Source: Nanoperiomorbus sp963522845 (GTDB taxonomy: Bacteria; Patescibacteriota; Saccharimonadia; Saccharimonadales; Saccharimonadaceae). Taken from it: a stretch of 64,000 nt of DNA. The DNA is taken from the NCBI GenBank assembly GCA_963522845.1, contig CAUQYZ010000001.1, positions 124,001-188,000 on the forward strand. The letters are read 5' to 3'. Below are positions 42,530-50,312 of the stretch, piece after piece (positions within the stretch are counted from its first letter, which is position 1; each line of letters starts with the position of its first letter). Below the pieces are notes generated by a model. It had not been told where the DNA came from. It searched no databases and saw nothing but the letters and a program-made list of their open reading frames with translations. The position numbers and the translations under genes were made by a program.

Positions 42530-44212
42530 ATGAAAATAAAACACCTAAAACTTCATCTCTTTGCTTTATTAATTATCTGTTGCCTGATTGCCTCACTTCT
42601 AACCAAAACCGGCTTAGCCAAGGTCATTGATAGCGATCCCATCACAGATCAACGCTGGATTATTAGCGAAATCTATCTAGGGGACAATGACTACAAAGGT
42701 GCTTACGTAGAGCTCTACAATAACGACGATCACAATGCCCTCGGCTGGCAAGATTTCGTCATCAACCTGCCTTTTGATTTCGATATGCCACCCATCGGTG
42801 ACTTTCATAGCTACAAACCTCATGCCTACAAGAAGTTGTCTCTCGGTGAAGGCTGGGTCGGTTGGCTAGCTAAAAAATACATCAAGACAATGTATGGCGA
42901 CAGCATCTTCCAAGAAATCGAAGACGCTCTGGACGAGCAAGATGGCTACTCCTACCAGCGTTGCCAATCAGACTATGGCGACCACAAGCGTCTGCTCTCA
43001 AACAAGTTTTATTATGGCAAGAAGACACCCGGTAAGGCCATCAAATGCAGTGACCCATCAGTTACCGCTACCGACCCCAACGACCTACCAAAAGCCGGTC
43101 AGTGTACCAAACTGCACTTAAACGAAATCGGAGCCAATCTAAGCGACAACCAACAATTCGTTGAGCTCGTTAACACAGGTGATGAGACCATTAACTTATC
43201 AAATTGCCATCTAGCCACTAGCAAAGTCAAGGACTCAGTTCATCACAAGCTGCCCGACCATGATCTTGATCCGGGCGGGCTATATAGTATCAGTATCTCC
43301 GAGCACCGGATTCCGCCTCTGCCCAAAGCCAGCGGCGTTATCTACCTGATTGATAGCGACGACACAACTGTGGTTAGCTACAAGAGATACAGTAATACTA
43401 AGCCGGGGACAAGCCTAGCCCTTGACGAAAATGGCGTCTGGAAAACGACTTTTCGTCCCACTCCGGGCGAAGATAACGTTATTGAGGAAAATAAAGCCTG
43501 TCCGACCGGTCAGGTGCGAGATCAGAAGACCGGTAAATGTCGCAAGCCAGACCCCAAGCCGGATAATAATGACCAATCACTAAAACCATGTCCCGAGGGC
43601 TATGAACGCAACCCCGAAACACACCGTTGTCGCAAGGTACAATCCGACGACGATGATTTACCTGACTGTCCTGACGGCTACGAGCGCAACCCTGAGACCA
43701 ATCGCTGTCGTAAAATTGCGACCGGCGAAGACGAGGAAGATGACAATGGCGGCTCAACGCTGCTGCCATGCCGGGCCGGCTATGTCCGCAACCCTGTCAC
43801 TAACCGTTGCGTTAAAGTTGCCAGTAGCTCCACCAGCGCCAGCTCCCTAACCCCCTGCAAAGAAGGCTACAAGCGCAATCCTGTCACCAATCGCTGTGTC
43901 AAGATTGCCGACACCAACAGCACTGACGCCAAGAAGAAGCTCACCCCCTGTAAGGATGGCTACGAGCGCAACCCTGAGACCAATCGTTGTGTCAAGAAAA
44001 AGGCTGTCAGTGGCGGTACTAATAGTGCCAAAACCGATAACGCCAAGTATCCCGTTAAGACATCAACCGACCAAGCTAAATCAACCAGCACCACCACTCT
44101 GATTATCGCCCTGATCGCCACTACGGCCGTTGCTTTGGGCATCCTGGCTTGGCAGTACCGCCAGGAGATCAGGCGAGCCTACGACAAGCTACGCCATCGG
44201 GGCACGAAGTAA
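42530..44212 (+). CDS. Exported lamin-tail-like protein with six Cys repeats and a C-terminal membrane anchor
   Basis: 560 residues. Signal peptide (LFALLIICCLIASLLTKTGLA), two lamin-tail-domain-like regions (WIISEIYLGDN...AYVELYNN near 38-64 and LHLNEIGANLSDNQQFVELVNTGDETINLSNC near 200-230), then six copies of a short repeat C-x-x-G-Y-x-R-N-P-x-T-x-R-C-x-K (about 323-500; the first copy is CPTGQVRDQKTGKC), separated by acidic or Ser/Thr linkers. A membrane helix (LIIALIATTAVALGILAW) and a basic tail close it. The layout implies a surface stalk with small disulfide-linked modules. It ends flush with the ruvC start. Confidence 0.75.
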   Translation: MKIKHLKLHLFALLIICCLIASLLTKTGLAKVIDSDPITDQRWIISEIYLGDNDYKGAYVELYNNDDHNALGWQDFVINLPFDFDMPPIGDFHSYKPHAYKKLSLGEGWVGWLAKKYIKTMYGDSIFQEIEDALDEQDGYSYQRCQSDYGDHKRLLSNKFYYGKKTPGKAIKCSDPSVTATDPNDLPKAGQCTKLHLNEIGANLSDNQQFVELVNTGDETINLSNCHLATSKVKDSVHHKLPDHDLDPGGLYSISISEHRIPPLPKASGVIYLIDSDDTTVVSYKRYSNTKPGTSLALDENGVWKTTFRPTPGEDNVIEENKACPTGQVRDQKTGKCRKPDPKPDNNDQSLKPCPEGYERNPETHRCRKVQSDDDDLPDCPDGYERNPETNRCRKIATGEDEEDDNGGSTLLPCRAGYVRNPVTNRCVKVASSSTSASSLTPCKEGYKRNPVTNRCVKIADTNSTDAKKKLTPCKDGYERNPETNRCVKKKAVSGGTNSAKTDNAKYPVKTSTDQAKSTSTTTLIIALIATTAVALGILAWQYRQEIRRAYDKLRHRGTK

Positions 44213-44719
44213 ATGCGAATCATCGGCATTGACCCCGGCACAGGTATCCTGGGCTTCGGAGTGATTGATTGCGAGAATCACCATCATCCGGCTATTGTCG
44301 ATGCCGGAGTGATCGCCACCCCCAGTCACACCAGATTAAAAGCTCGCCTGCTCGACATCTATAATTCACTAGACGAGATCATAACCGACACTCATCCCGA
44401 TGTGATGTCGATCGAAAAACTCTTCTTCGCTCGCAACATCACCACCGCCATCAGCGTCGCCGAGGCTAGAGGTGTAGTTATTCTAGTGGCAGCTCAGCAC
44501 GATCTGCCCGTCTTTGAGTACACCCCGCTTCAGATTAAGCAGACACTAACCGGCTACGGGCGGGCCGACAAACGGCAAATTCAGCAGATGGTCAAGCTCC
44601 ACCTCAAGATCCCCCACGTCATCAAGCCCGACGACGCCGCCGACGCCTTAGCCGCCGCCATTACTCACCGCCTCATGACCAGAGACGGTCTAACTCAAGA
44701 AAAAGATCTACAGCTGTAG
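44213..44719 (+). CDS. ruvC: Holliday junction resolvase RuvC
   Basis: 168-residue RNase H-fold nuclease that cuts Holliday junctions. IIGIDPGTGILGFG (first catalytic Asp), MSIEKLFFARN (catalytic Glu), and KPDDAADALAAAITH (final Asp pair). Begins directly after the preceding stop codon (TAA ATG), so it may depend on translation of the surface-protein gene, and is followed by ruvA and ruvB. Confidence 0.97.
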   Translation: MRIIGIDPGTGILGFGVIDCENHHHPAIVDAGVIATPSHTRLKARLLDIYNSLDEIITDTHPDVMSIEKLFFARNITTAISVAEARGVVILVAAQHDLPVFEYTPLQIKQTLTGYGRADKRQIQQMVKLHLKIPHVIKPDDAADALAAAITHRLMTRDGLTQEKDLQL

Positions 44720-44731
44720 TAGAATAAGATC

Positions 44732-45313
44732 ATGATCGCCTACATTAATGGGGAAGTTATCGAAAAGACCACCGGCACAGTGGTGATTGATGTGATGGGG
44801 GTAGGTTATGAAATATTTACCACCGCCATTGACATCGATAGTGCCAGAGTGGGCGAGAAGCGCAAGTTTTATACTTTTCACTCCGTCAAAGAGAACTCAG
44901 AGGAGCTCTATGGTTTTTCTTCACTCGCCGGCAAGAGGCTATTTGAGCTCTTGATCACCGTGCAGGGAGTCGGACCCAAAGCTGCCCTGGCTATTCTGGG
45001 GCTGGGCGAGGTTGAGACAGTTCGCAATGCTATCGCCACTACTGACATTAGCTTTATCACCGGGGCAAGCGGAGTCGGCAAGAAGTCAGCCGAGCGAATC
45101 GCCGTTAGCTTACGAGATAAAGTCGGCCAGCCCAGCTGTCTCACCTCCGACCGACCGACCGGCAGTCTCATCAGCCCAAATGATGATGAAGCTCTGGACG
45201 CCCTAATCGCCCTCGGCTTCAATCTGGTTGATGCTACTCGTTTTCTGAGTGACGTACCGACCGATCTGCCGACTAATGAGCGGGTTCGCCTAGCCTTAAA
45301 AAAGCGCTCATAA
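44732..45313 (+). CDS. ruvA: Holliday junction branch-migration protein RuvA
   Basis: 193 residues. N-terminal OB fold (MIAYINGEV, VVIDVMGVGYEI), two helix-hairpin-helix motifs (LLITVQGVGPKAALAILG and ITGASGVGKKSAERIAVSL) and domain III, which binds RuvB, at the C-terminus (DEALDALIALGF). Complete. ATG lies 6 nt after TAGAAT. Confidence 0.97.
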   Translation: MIAYINGEVIEKTTGTVVIDVMGVGYEIFTTAIDIDSARVGEKRKFYTFHSVKENSEELYGFSSLAGKRLFELLITVQGVGPKAALAILGLGEVETVRNAIATTDISFITGASGVGKKSAERIAVSLRDKVGQPSCLTSDRPTGSLISPNDDEALDALIALGFNLVDATRFLSDVPTDLPTNERVRLALKKRS

Positions 45314-45337
45314 AGTATAGATGTTAAAATAGGCTAT

Positions 45338-46372
45338 ATGGGAATCCAACGTTTGGTCGAGCCTACCGCTCCGGCACTTGAGCAGCCGGGGGGCAGTGAA
45401 GAAGTCCAGCTGGAGCTGTCGCTCCGCCCCCAGACCTTCGCTGACTATATCGGTCAAGATAGGATGAAGCGTAATCTCCGACTCGCTATTGAGGCAGCTA
45501 AAAAAAGAGGCGAGCCGGTCGATCATATCTTGCTATATGGTCCGCCCGGATTAGGCAAGACCACTATGGCAGGTGTCATCGCCAATGAGATGGGGGCGGG
45601 ACTACGCATTACCGCCGGTCCGGCTATCGAACGAGCCGGCGATCTGGCCAGCATTCTGACTAATCTCCAAGATGGTGATGTCCTCTTTATCGATGAAATC
45701 CACCGCCTATCTCGGGCAGTTGAGGAAGTGCTCTACTCAGCCATGGAGGACTTCAAGCTTGATATCGTCATCGGCAAAGGACCGGCCGCCCGCTCAGTTC
45801 GGCTAGATCTACCCCACTTCACCGTCATTGGTGCCACCACCAGGACCGGTAGCCTAGCGGCTCCCCTGAGAGATCGCTTTGGACATCTGTTTCATCTAGA
45901 GTTTTATAGCCATCAAGATATTGAGCAGATCATCCGGCGCAGCGCTCATATTCTCAAGACCGAGATCAATGACGACGCTAGCTCGGCCTTAGCTCAGCGC
46001 AGCCGTCAGACACCCCGCATCGCCAACCGTCTCCTCAAGCGAGTCCGTGATTACGCTGACATTAACGGCGACGGCATCATTGACACCGGTAGCGCCACGG
46101 CTGCCCTGGAGATGCTTGAGATTGACGAGCTGGGGCTTGACCCGGCCGATCGTCATATGCTCAGGGTAATGTGGCAAAATTATCGTGACCGCCCGGTTGG
46201 GCTCAATACGATCGCCGCCATCACCGGCGACGAAGCCAGCACTATCGAGGACTTTTACGAGCCTTACCTGCTCCAGATCGGCTTCATTGAGCGAACCCCC
46301 AGGGGGCGAATAGTTACCGGGAAGGCAATTGACCACCTGACTAAGACCGCCAGTCTGGACTCAGCCAACTAA
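45338..46372 (+). CDS. ruvB: Holliday junction branch-migration ATPase RuvB
   Basis: 344-residue AAA+ motor. LRPQTFADYIGQ, Walker A YGPPGLGKTTMAG, Walker B LFIDEIHRLS, sensor 1 GATTRTGSL, the Arg finger region LRDRFG, and the winged-helix ending TPRGRIVTGKAIDHL. Complete. ATG lies 7 nt after TAAAAT. The run ruvC-ruvA-ruvB is the normal gene order, followed by a strong terminator. Confidence 0.98.
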   Translation: MGIQRLVEPTAPALEQPGGSEEVQLELSLRPQTFADYIGQDRMKRNLRLAIEAAKKRGEPVDHILLYGPPGLGKTTMAGVIANEMGAGLRITAGPAIERAGDLASILTNLQDGDVLFIDEIHRLSRAVEEVLYSAMEDFKLDIVIGKGPAARSVRLDLPHFTVIGATTRTGSLAAPLRDRFGHLFHLEFYSHQDIEQIIRRSAHILKTEINDDASSALAQRSRQTPRIANRLLKRVRDYADINGDGIIDTGSATAALEMLEIDELGLDPADRHMLRVMWQNYRDRPVGLNTIAAITGDEASTIEDFYEPYLLQIGFIERTPRGRIVTGKAIDHLTKTASLDSAN

Positions 46373-46404
46373 AAATGCCTACGGTCTCTCCGGTAGGCAT
46401 TTCG
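46371..46404. terminator. Bidirectional terminator after ruvB
   Basis: AAATGCCTAC/GTAGGCATTT stem (46373-46384 and 46390-46402) 3 bp after the ruvB stop. The minus-strand side has a T run, so it may also stop gpmA transcripts, whose gene ends 100 bp away. Confidence 0.8.
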
Positions 46405-46501
46405 TTAGTTACATCAGACTAACGGCTTCAGCTGGAAGCTACTTTGTATAATAGCATAAGCTTGACGGACTGTCAATGCTATTACCTAACCCAAATACCG
46501 C

Positions 46502-47137
46502 CTAGGCTTTGGTCTGAGTAATCTCAGCCTTTAATGCCTGACGATCTACCATTCGACCGCTCTCGTCGACGGTGTAGATCAGGATTGTCCCAAAAACCAT
46601 TTCAAATTTAGCGATATCGGTATCGCTAATGTTCTCAATGTATTTCACCAGCGCTCTGATCGAATTACCATGCGCCACCAGCATGACGTTCTCGCCCCTA
46701 AGTAGCTTGGGTAGTAGCTCGGCTCGGTACCATGGCAAAACCCTGTCATAAACCATGCGCAAGGTCTCGCCCCCCGGGATCGGCTCGTCATAATTGCGTC
46801 TAATGGCATTAAACTTATCGTCGCCAACCTTAGCTTTCACTTCCCACTTATTTAGCCCGGTATAGTCACCGTAATCACGCTCATTGAGGGCTTCGACCTG
46901 CTCAAAGGGTAGCTCGGATTGCCCCTGTGTAGCGACAACATTCTGAAATGTTTCCACCGTCCGCTTGAGCCGACTGGTATAGGCTTCATCAAAATGAATA
47001 TCCCGCAGTAGCTCGCCCATCTTACGAGCATCAGCCGCCCCCTTCGGCGTGATACCCACGTCTGTCCAGCCGGTCCAACGACCCTGCAAGTTCCACTCAC
47101 TCTCACCGTGACGAATCAAAACTAACTTTCCTGACAT
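46502..47137 (-). CDS. gpmA: 2,3-bisphosphoglycerate-dependent phosphoglycerate mutase
   Basis: Interconverts 3- and 2-phosphoglycerate. 211 residues: LIRHGESEWNLQGRWTGW (phospho-His), TSRLKRTVET, NERDYGDYTGLNK and VAHGNSIRALVK (second His). All active-site residues are present and the length is slightly short of the 230-250 of E. coli GpmA. A strong AAGGAGGGG lies before the ATG. It starts 18 bp downstream of obgE and may share its transcript. Confidence 0.95.
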   Translation of the reverse strand: MSGKLVLIRHGESEWNLQGRWTGWTDVGITPKGAADARKMGELLRDIHFDEAYTSRLKRTVETFQNVVATQGQSELPFEQVEALNERDYGDYTGLNKWEVKAKVGDDKFNAIRRNYDEPIPGGETLRMVYDRVLPWYRAELLPKLLRGENVMLVAHGNSIRALVKYIENISDTDIAKFEMVFGTILIYTVDESGRMVDRQALKAEITQTKA

Positions 47138-47155
47138 TTACCCCTCCTTACTTCA

Positions 47156-48451
47156 TTATGATACATCATCCCACTGCTCTTGTAGTGGAAAGCGATGCCC
47201 GGCAATCTCGATGACCGACTCACCGGTCGCCCCCTGCTTAACTAGTTCAGCGATAATATTCAGCTTAGCCAAGATGTCTCTCAAGCGATTGATGCTAAAC
47301 TCGCTAGCAAAGTCCGTCCGCTCGGCGAAACGCTCAATCTTTTCACCGGTCACCAAGTAGCTTCCGTCATCCCTTCGGCTAACCCACCAGCTAGTCGCCA
47401 GTTGTCGGCTATCCAGCTTAATCTCGACTCTGCTTGATACATCAGCTTTGTCAATTAGCGCCTGCTTAGCCTTCTGCTGTTCGACCATTTCAACTAAATG
47501 ACGCAGTAGCCCCAAGGTTCCCAAATGGGCCGGGGCAGATATGGGGTAGATCGGACTTTTGGCCACCCGACGCAAGTGTTCCAGCTGCTGCTTCACCGTA
47601 GATTCAGGTACTGTATCTATCTTGGTCAGAGCTATCACCTCGGGCTTGGTCACTAGTGCCGCTGAATGTTGCACCAGTTCCCGCCGAATCACCCGGTAAC
47701 TCCCCCCTACATCCTCCGTCGCAACGTCAATCATATGGAGAATAACTGAAGTTCGCTCAATATGACGCAAGAACTCTAGCCCTAGTCCCTTGCCCCGGCT
47801 GGCTCCTTCGATAATACCCGGGATATCTGCGATCAGTAGAGACCGCCCATCAATATCCGCCACACCTAGATTAGGAGTCAGTGTGGTAAAGGCGTAATTA
47901 GCTATCTCCGGTCGAGCATTAGATACCACCGATAGAAAAGTTGACTTACCTGCATTAGGAAACCCGACCAGACCGACGTCTGCTACCAGCTTAAGTTCCA
48001 GCTTAGCCGGGAAACTATCACCCTTTTCGCCCACCTCAGCCACTCGAGGCGTCTGACGGGTCGACGACTTGAAATGGGCGTTGCCGAAGCCACCCGCTCC
48101 GCCAAATGCTACCACCCGGCGTTGGCCGCCGGTCGTTAGTTCCGCCACTAAGTGCCCATCACGATAAACCGCCGTACCCACCGGCACTTTAACCAGCTTG
48201 TCTGCCCCATCGGCACCATGCTTCCTCCGTTTACCACCCGCCTCGCCATCGCCCGCCCTCAGCTCGGGCTTGAAGCGAAAGCTGGCCAGAGTATTGACGT
48301 TGTTATCTGCCACGAAAACGACATCACCGCCCTTACCGCCATCGCCGCCGTCCGGACCGCCTTTGTCAACATATTTTTCGTGACGAAAGCTAACCACGCC
48401 TCGCCCGCCCTTACCGGCCACGATCATCACCTCTGCCGTATCTGCAAACAT
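47156..48451 (-). CDS. obgE: Ribosome-associated GTPase ObgE/CgtA
   Basis: 431 residues in three parts: the glycine-rich Obg domain (GKGGRGVVSFRHEKYVDKGGPDGG, then GDGEAGGKRRKHGADG), a G domain (GFPNAGKSTFLS, DIPGIIEGA, LTKID) and a C-terminal OCT domain (RRDDGSYLVTGEKIERFAERTDF). Acts in 50S assembly and stringent control. ATG lies 6 nt after TAGAAT, indicating a leaderless transcript. Complete. Confidence 0.97.
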   Translation of the reverse strand: MFADTAEVMIVAGKGGRGVVSFRHEKYVDKGGPDGGDGGKGGDVVFVADNNVNTLASFRFKPELRAGDGEAGGKRRKHGADGADKLVKVPVGTAVYRDGHLVAELTTGGQRRVVAFGGAGGFGNAHFKSSTRQTPRVAEVGEKGDSFPAKLELKLVADVGLVGFPNAGKSTFLSVVSNARPEIANYAFTTLTPNLGVADIDGRSLLIADIPGIIEGASRGKGLGLEFLRHIERTSVILHMIDVATEDVGGSYRVIRRELVQHSAALVTKPEVIALTKIDTVPESTVKQQLEHLRRVAKSPIYPISAPAHLGTLGLLRHLVEMVEQQKAKQALIDKADVSSRVEIKLDSRQLATSWWVSRRDDGSYLVTGEKIERFAERTDFASEFSINRLRDILAKLNIIAELVKQGATGESVIEIAGHRFPLQEQWDDVS

Positions 48452-48459
48452 ACTTCCAT

Positions 48460-48684
48460 TCTACCACCGCCTTAGCTATTACCCATGCTGATAGATTAGC
48501 AGATTTTAACCATAGAAGCCGAGAAATCATCACGGCAGACAGGTTAACTAAAGCTAGACGCTATCAGGCCAATCAGCAGTTCAGAGTACTATCGACTGAC
48601 GAGAAAATTAGCAATAATGACACGTGGCTGACTAAGTATGTCATTAGGAAGCTGAAACAGGATTGGAACTCTGAGATTCGCTGA
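48460..48684 (+). pseudogene. Possible remnant of a gene 3' end
   Basis: An open frame without a plausible start codon ends at TGA 48682-48684. The last 45 codons read like real protein (KARRYQANQQFRVLSTDEK, then TWLTKYVIRKLKQDWNSEIR). I read it as a gene cut at its 5' side near obgE, possibly part of the lost restriction locus. The alternative is chance. Confidence 0.35.
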
Positions 48685-48749
48685 CAGTGTCTCTAAGATG
48701 TTCAGAGAACAAATAGTGCCAAGTAGGCAAAAGACATTAACCCTGGATA

Positions 48750-48857
48750 ATGGTAGCGAAATGGCGGGCTATGAGTGAATTGAGAGAGACAGCAGAAATT
48801 GAAGCCCGCCGCAAGCAATACGAATATCACCGCAACAAGTTGTTAACTTTTTTGTAA
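48750..48857 (+). pseudogene. Fragment of a type I restriction specificity subunit (HsdS C-terminus)
   Basis: A 35-codon frame whose second half, ELRETAEIEARRKQYEYHRN followed by KLLTFL, is the typical end of HsdS, where the last conserved coiled-coil leads to RRxQYEYYRxxLL. No target-recognition domain and no hsdM or hsdR is nearby, so this is the scar of a lost or rearranged type I restriction-modification locus. Confidence 0.7.
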
Positions 48858-48860
48858 GTC

Positions 48861-48911
48861 ACCTGTATGACGTATATTGACAAAAACACGCTATACAGGT
48901 AGAATGAGGTC
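48861..48911 (+). promoter_or_regulatory. Consensus promoter with flanking inverted repeat for the ATPase/STAS-like pair
   Basis: TTGACA (48877-48882), 17 nt, TAGAAT (48900-48905), then 6 nt to the ATG at 48912. Two perfect 8-bp arms, ACCTGTAT (48861-48868) and ATACAGGT (48893-48900), lie 32 bp apart, about three helical turns, one of them touching the -10. They could be a repressor operator. Confidence 0.75.
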
Positions 48912-49886
48912 ATGCGAATTTATTATTCAAATTCTGATTACCTAGCGTATTTTGATGGTTTTTTAAGTAGACTTGATTTGTCAAACCCATCTAAATTAAC
49001 AATAGATACGCACCCAAAATGGATAAATGTGCATCCAGCTATTTTAACGCTTACAGCATCACTGGCGCTGAAGGTTGGAAAAAACAATGTGGCGCTACCG
49101 AATCTAACGGCATCATCGGGGTCGTATCTTGACAGTATGGGGCTATTTAAATTTACGGCACAGAAGTCGCCTTATTCTATAAAAAGAAAAGACCCCTCTG
49201 GGCGTTTCATTCCGTTAACAATAATCAAAAATCCCAATGAGCAATCTAAGTTTATATCAGATATAGTTCCCTTATTACATCTTCCGCCCGAAAAGGCAGA
49301 TGTTATTAAATATATAGTGGGCGAACTAATCAGGAATGTGCTAGAACATGCTGCCAGCGACACTGGTGCGATTGTAGCGGCACAATACTATAAAAAATCA
49401 AATACGATTCGGATTGGTATTTGTGATAATGGTATTGGAATTCGACGTAGTTTAAGTAAGTTTTGGCCTAGTCATTCAAAAAGCGATATAGATGCTATAA
49501 AATGGTCATTATTGCCTGGTGTATCTGGCACTACTACACATACTGGTGGTACGGGGGATAATGCTGGAGCGGGGTTGTTTTTTGTAAAGTCTATTGCAAA
49601 GGTTGCTAGAAATTATTTTATGATTTATAGCGGTTCGGGAATATATAAACTATTATTGCGTGATAAACGTTCGGAGAATCCTCGGCTAACTATCAGTCCA
49701 GAAGATGATCGTCATTCTGAAAAAAATAATGCTCCGTTTTTAGATGGCACGCTCGTGGCAATTGACTTAACTCTTGACAATGATTTGGAGGGATTTAACG
49801 ATTTGCTGAGCAAAATTCGAGATAGGTACAGTGAAGCTATCCGACTTAGAAAGAAGCGTAACTACAGAAGGTTCAAGTTCTTATGA
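48912..49886 (+). CDS. GHKL-type ATP-binding protein (histidine-kinase-like ATPase without kinase domain)
   Basis: 324 residues, soluble. About 115 residues of unrecognised N-terminal domain, then an HATPase_c fold: N-box ELIRNVLEHA, G1 ICDNGIGI, G2 GDNAGAGLFFVKS. There is no dimerisation/phospho-His domain and no membrane segment, so it is more like an anti-sigma-factor or partner-switch ATPase than a sensor kinase. Codons and bases are clearly AT-richer than the surrounding genes. ATG lies 6 nt after TAGAAT. The last 4 bp overlap the next gene (ATGA). Probably acquired horizontally. Confidence 0.85.
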   Translation: MRIYYSNSDYLAYFDGFLSRLDLSNPSKLTIDTHPKWINVHPAILTLTASLALKVGKNNVALPNLTASSGSYLDSMGLFKFTAQKSPYSIKRKDPSGRFIPLTIIKNPNEQSKFISDIVPLLHLPPEKADVIKYIVGELIRNVLEHAASDTGAIVAAQYYKKSNTIRIGICDNGIGIRRSLSKFWPSHSKSDIDAIKWSLLPGVSGTTTHTGGTGDNAGAGLFFVKSIAKVARNYFMIYSGSGIYKLLLRDKRSENPRLTISPEDDRHSEKNNAPFLDGTLVAIDLTLDNDLEGFNDLLSKIRDRYSEAIRLRKKRNYRRFKFL

Positions 49887-50179
49887 TAATCTATATGACC
49901 GAGAGGGTGGGTATATACGGCGAAAATAAAGATATAGCAAGAGATATTCGCATAAGTGTTATACTGCCTAGTTTAGAAAAAAATGAATCAATAATTATTG
50001 ATTTTAGAGGTGTAACTGGTGTTACCCAGTCGTTTATCCATGCGTTATTGGCCGATCCTATTCGTAAGTACCCAGACGCAATATTTGATTTAATAATGTT
50101 CAAAAACTGTTCCGAGTCTGTGCAAATTATTATCGAAACAGTAGAGGAATACATACAAGAAAGTTTAAGCGACGATTGA
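49883..50179 (+). CDS. STAS-like (DUF4325) protein
   Basis: 98 residues: an opening beta strand, ARDIRISVI, a central IIIDFRGVTGVTQSFIHALL strand-loop-helix typical of the DUF4325 STAS-like domain, then LIMFKNCSESVQIIIETVEEYI. Overlaps the ATPase gene by 4 bp (ATGA), so the two are co-translated. Pairing of a GHKL ATPase with an STAS-like protein recalls anti-sigma/anti-anti-sigma partner switches (SpoIIAB/SpoIIAA). The phosphorylatable residue cannot be assigned; Thr and Ser in the FRGVTGVTQS loop are candidates. AT-rich like its partner. Confidence 0.8.
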   Translation: MIIYMTERVGIYGENKDIARDIRISVILPSLEKNESIIIDFRGVTGVTQSFIHALLADPIRKYPDAIFDLIMFKNCSESVQIIIETVEEYIQESLSDD

Positions 50180-50312
50180 AGTGAGTAATAAATATAACAT
50201 TATTTCAGAAAATAGTTGTCTATTAACACGGAACTTGCTATTTGAGAAAATGTTTAGTATATTATGCTTATAGCTAGAAACTGTTGATAAAAATAAAAAC
50301 ATGGAGGCAAAA
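50180..50312 (+). promoter_or_regulatory. AT-rich leader of the RCC1-repeat gene
   Basis: About 130 bp without a gene. TATATTATG and TATAGC-like elements near 50252-50272 could be a -10; GGAGG at 50303-50307 is a strong ribosome-binding site for the ATG at 50313. Confidence 0.45.

Larger units (their letters stand above)
48452..48911 (+). other. 460-bp AT-rich gap with restriction-gene debris and the ATPase-gene promoter
   Basis: No intact gene. It holds an open but startless frame to 48684, an hsdS-like fragment (48750-48857), an 8-bp inverted repeat and a consensus promoter, each listed separately. Base composition shifts here from the GC-balanced core to AT-rich. Confidence 0.7.

Noticed and set aside
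46405..46500. Second hairpin (GTTAGT/ACTAAC) after ruvB as a regulatory RNA
   Set aside because: The stem is only 6 bp, without T run or conserved context; it could be chance.
48750..48857. A functional small gene of 35 residues
   Set aside because: There is no ribosome-binding site or -10 near it and its sequence matches only the end of a much larger family, so a fragment is more likely.
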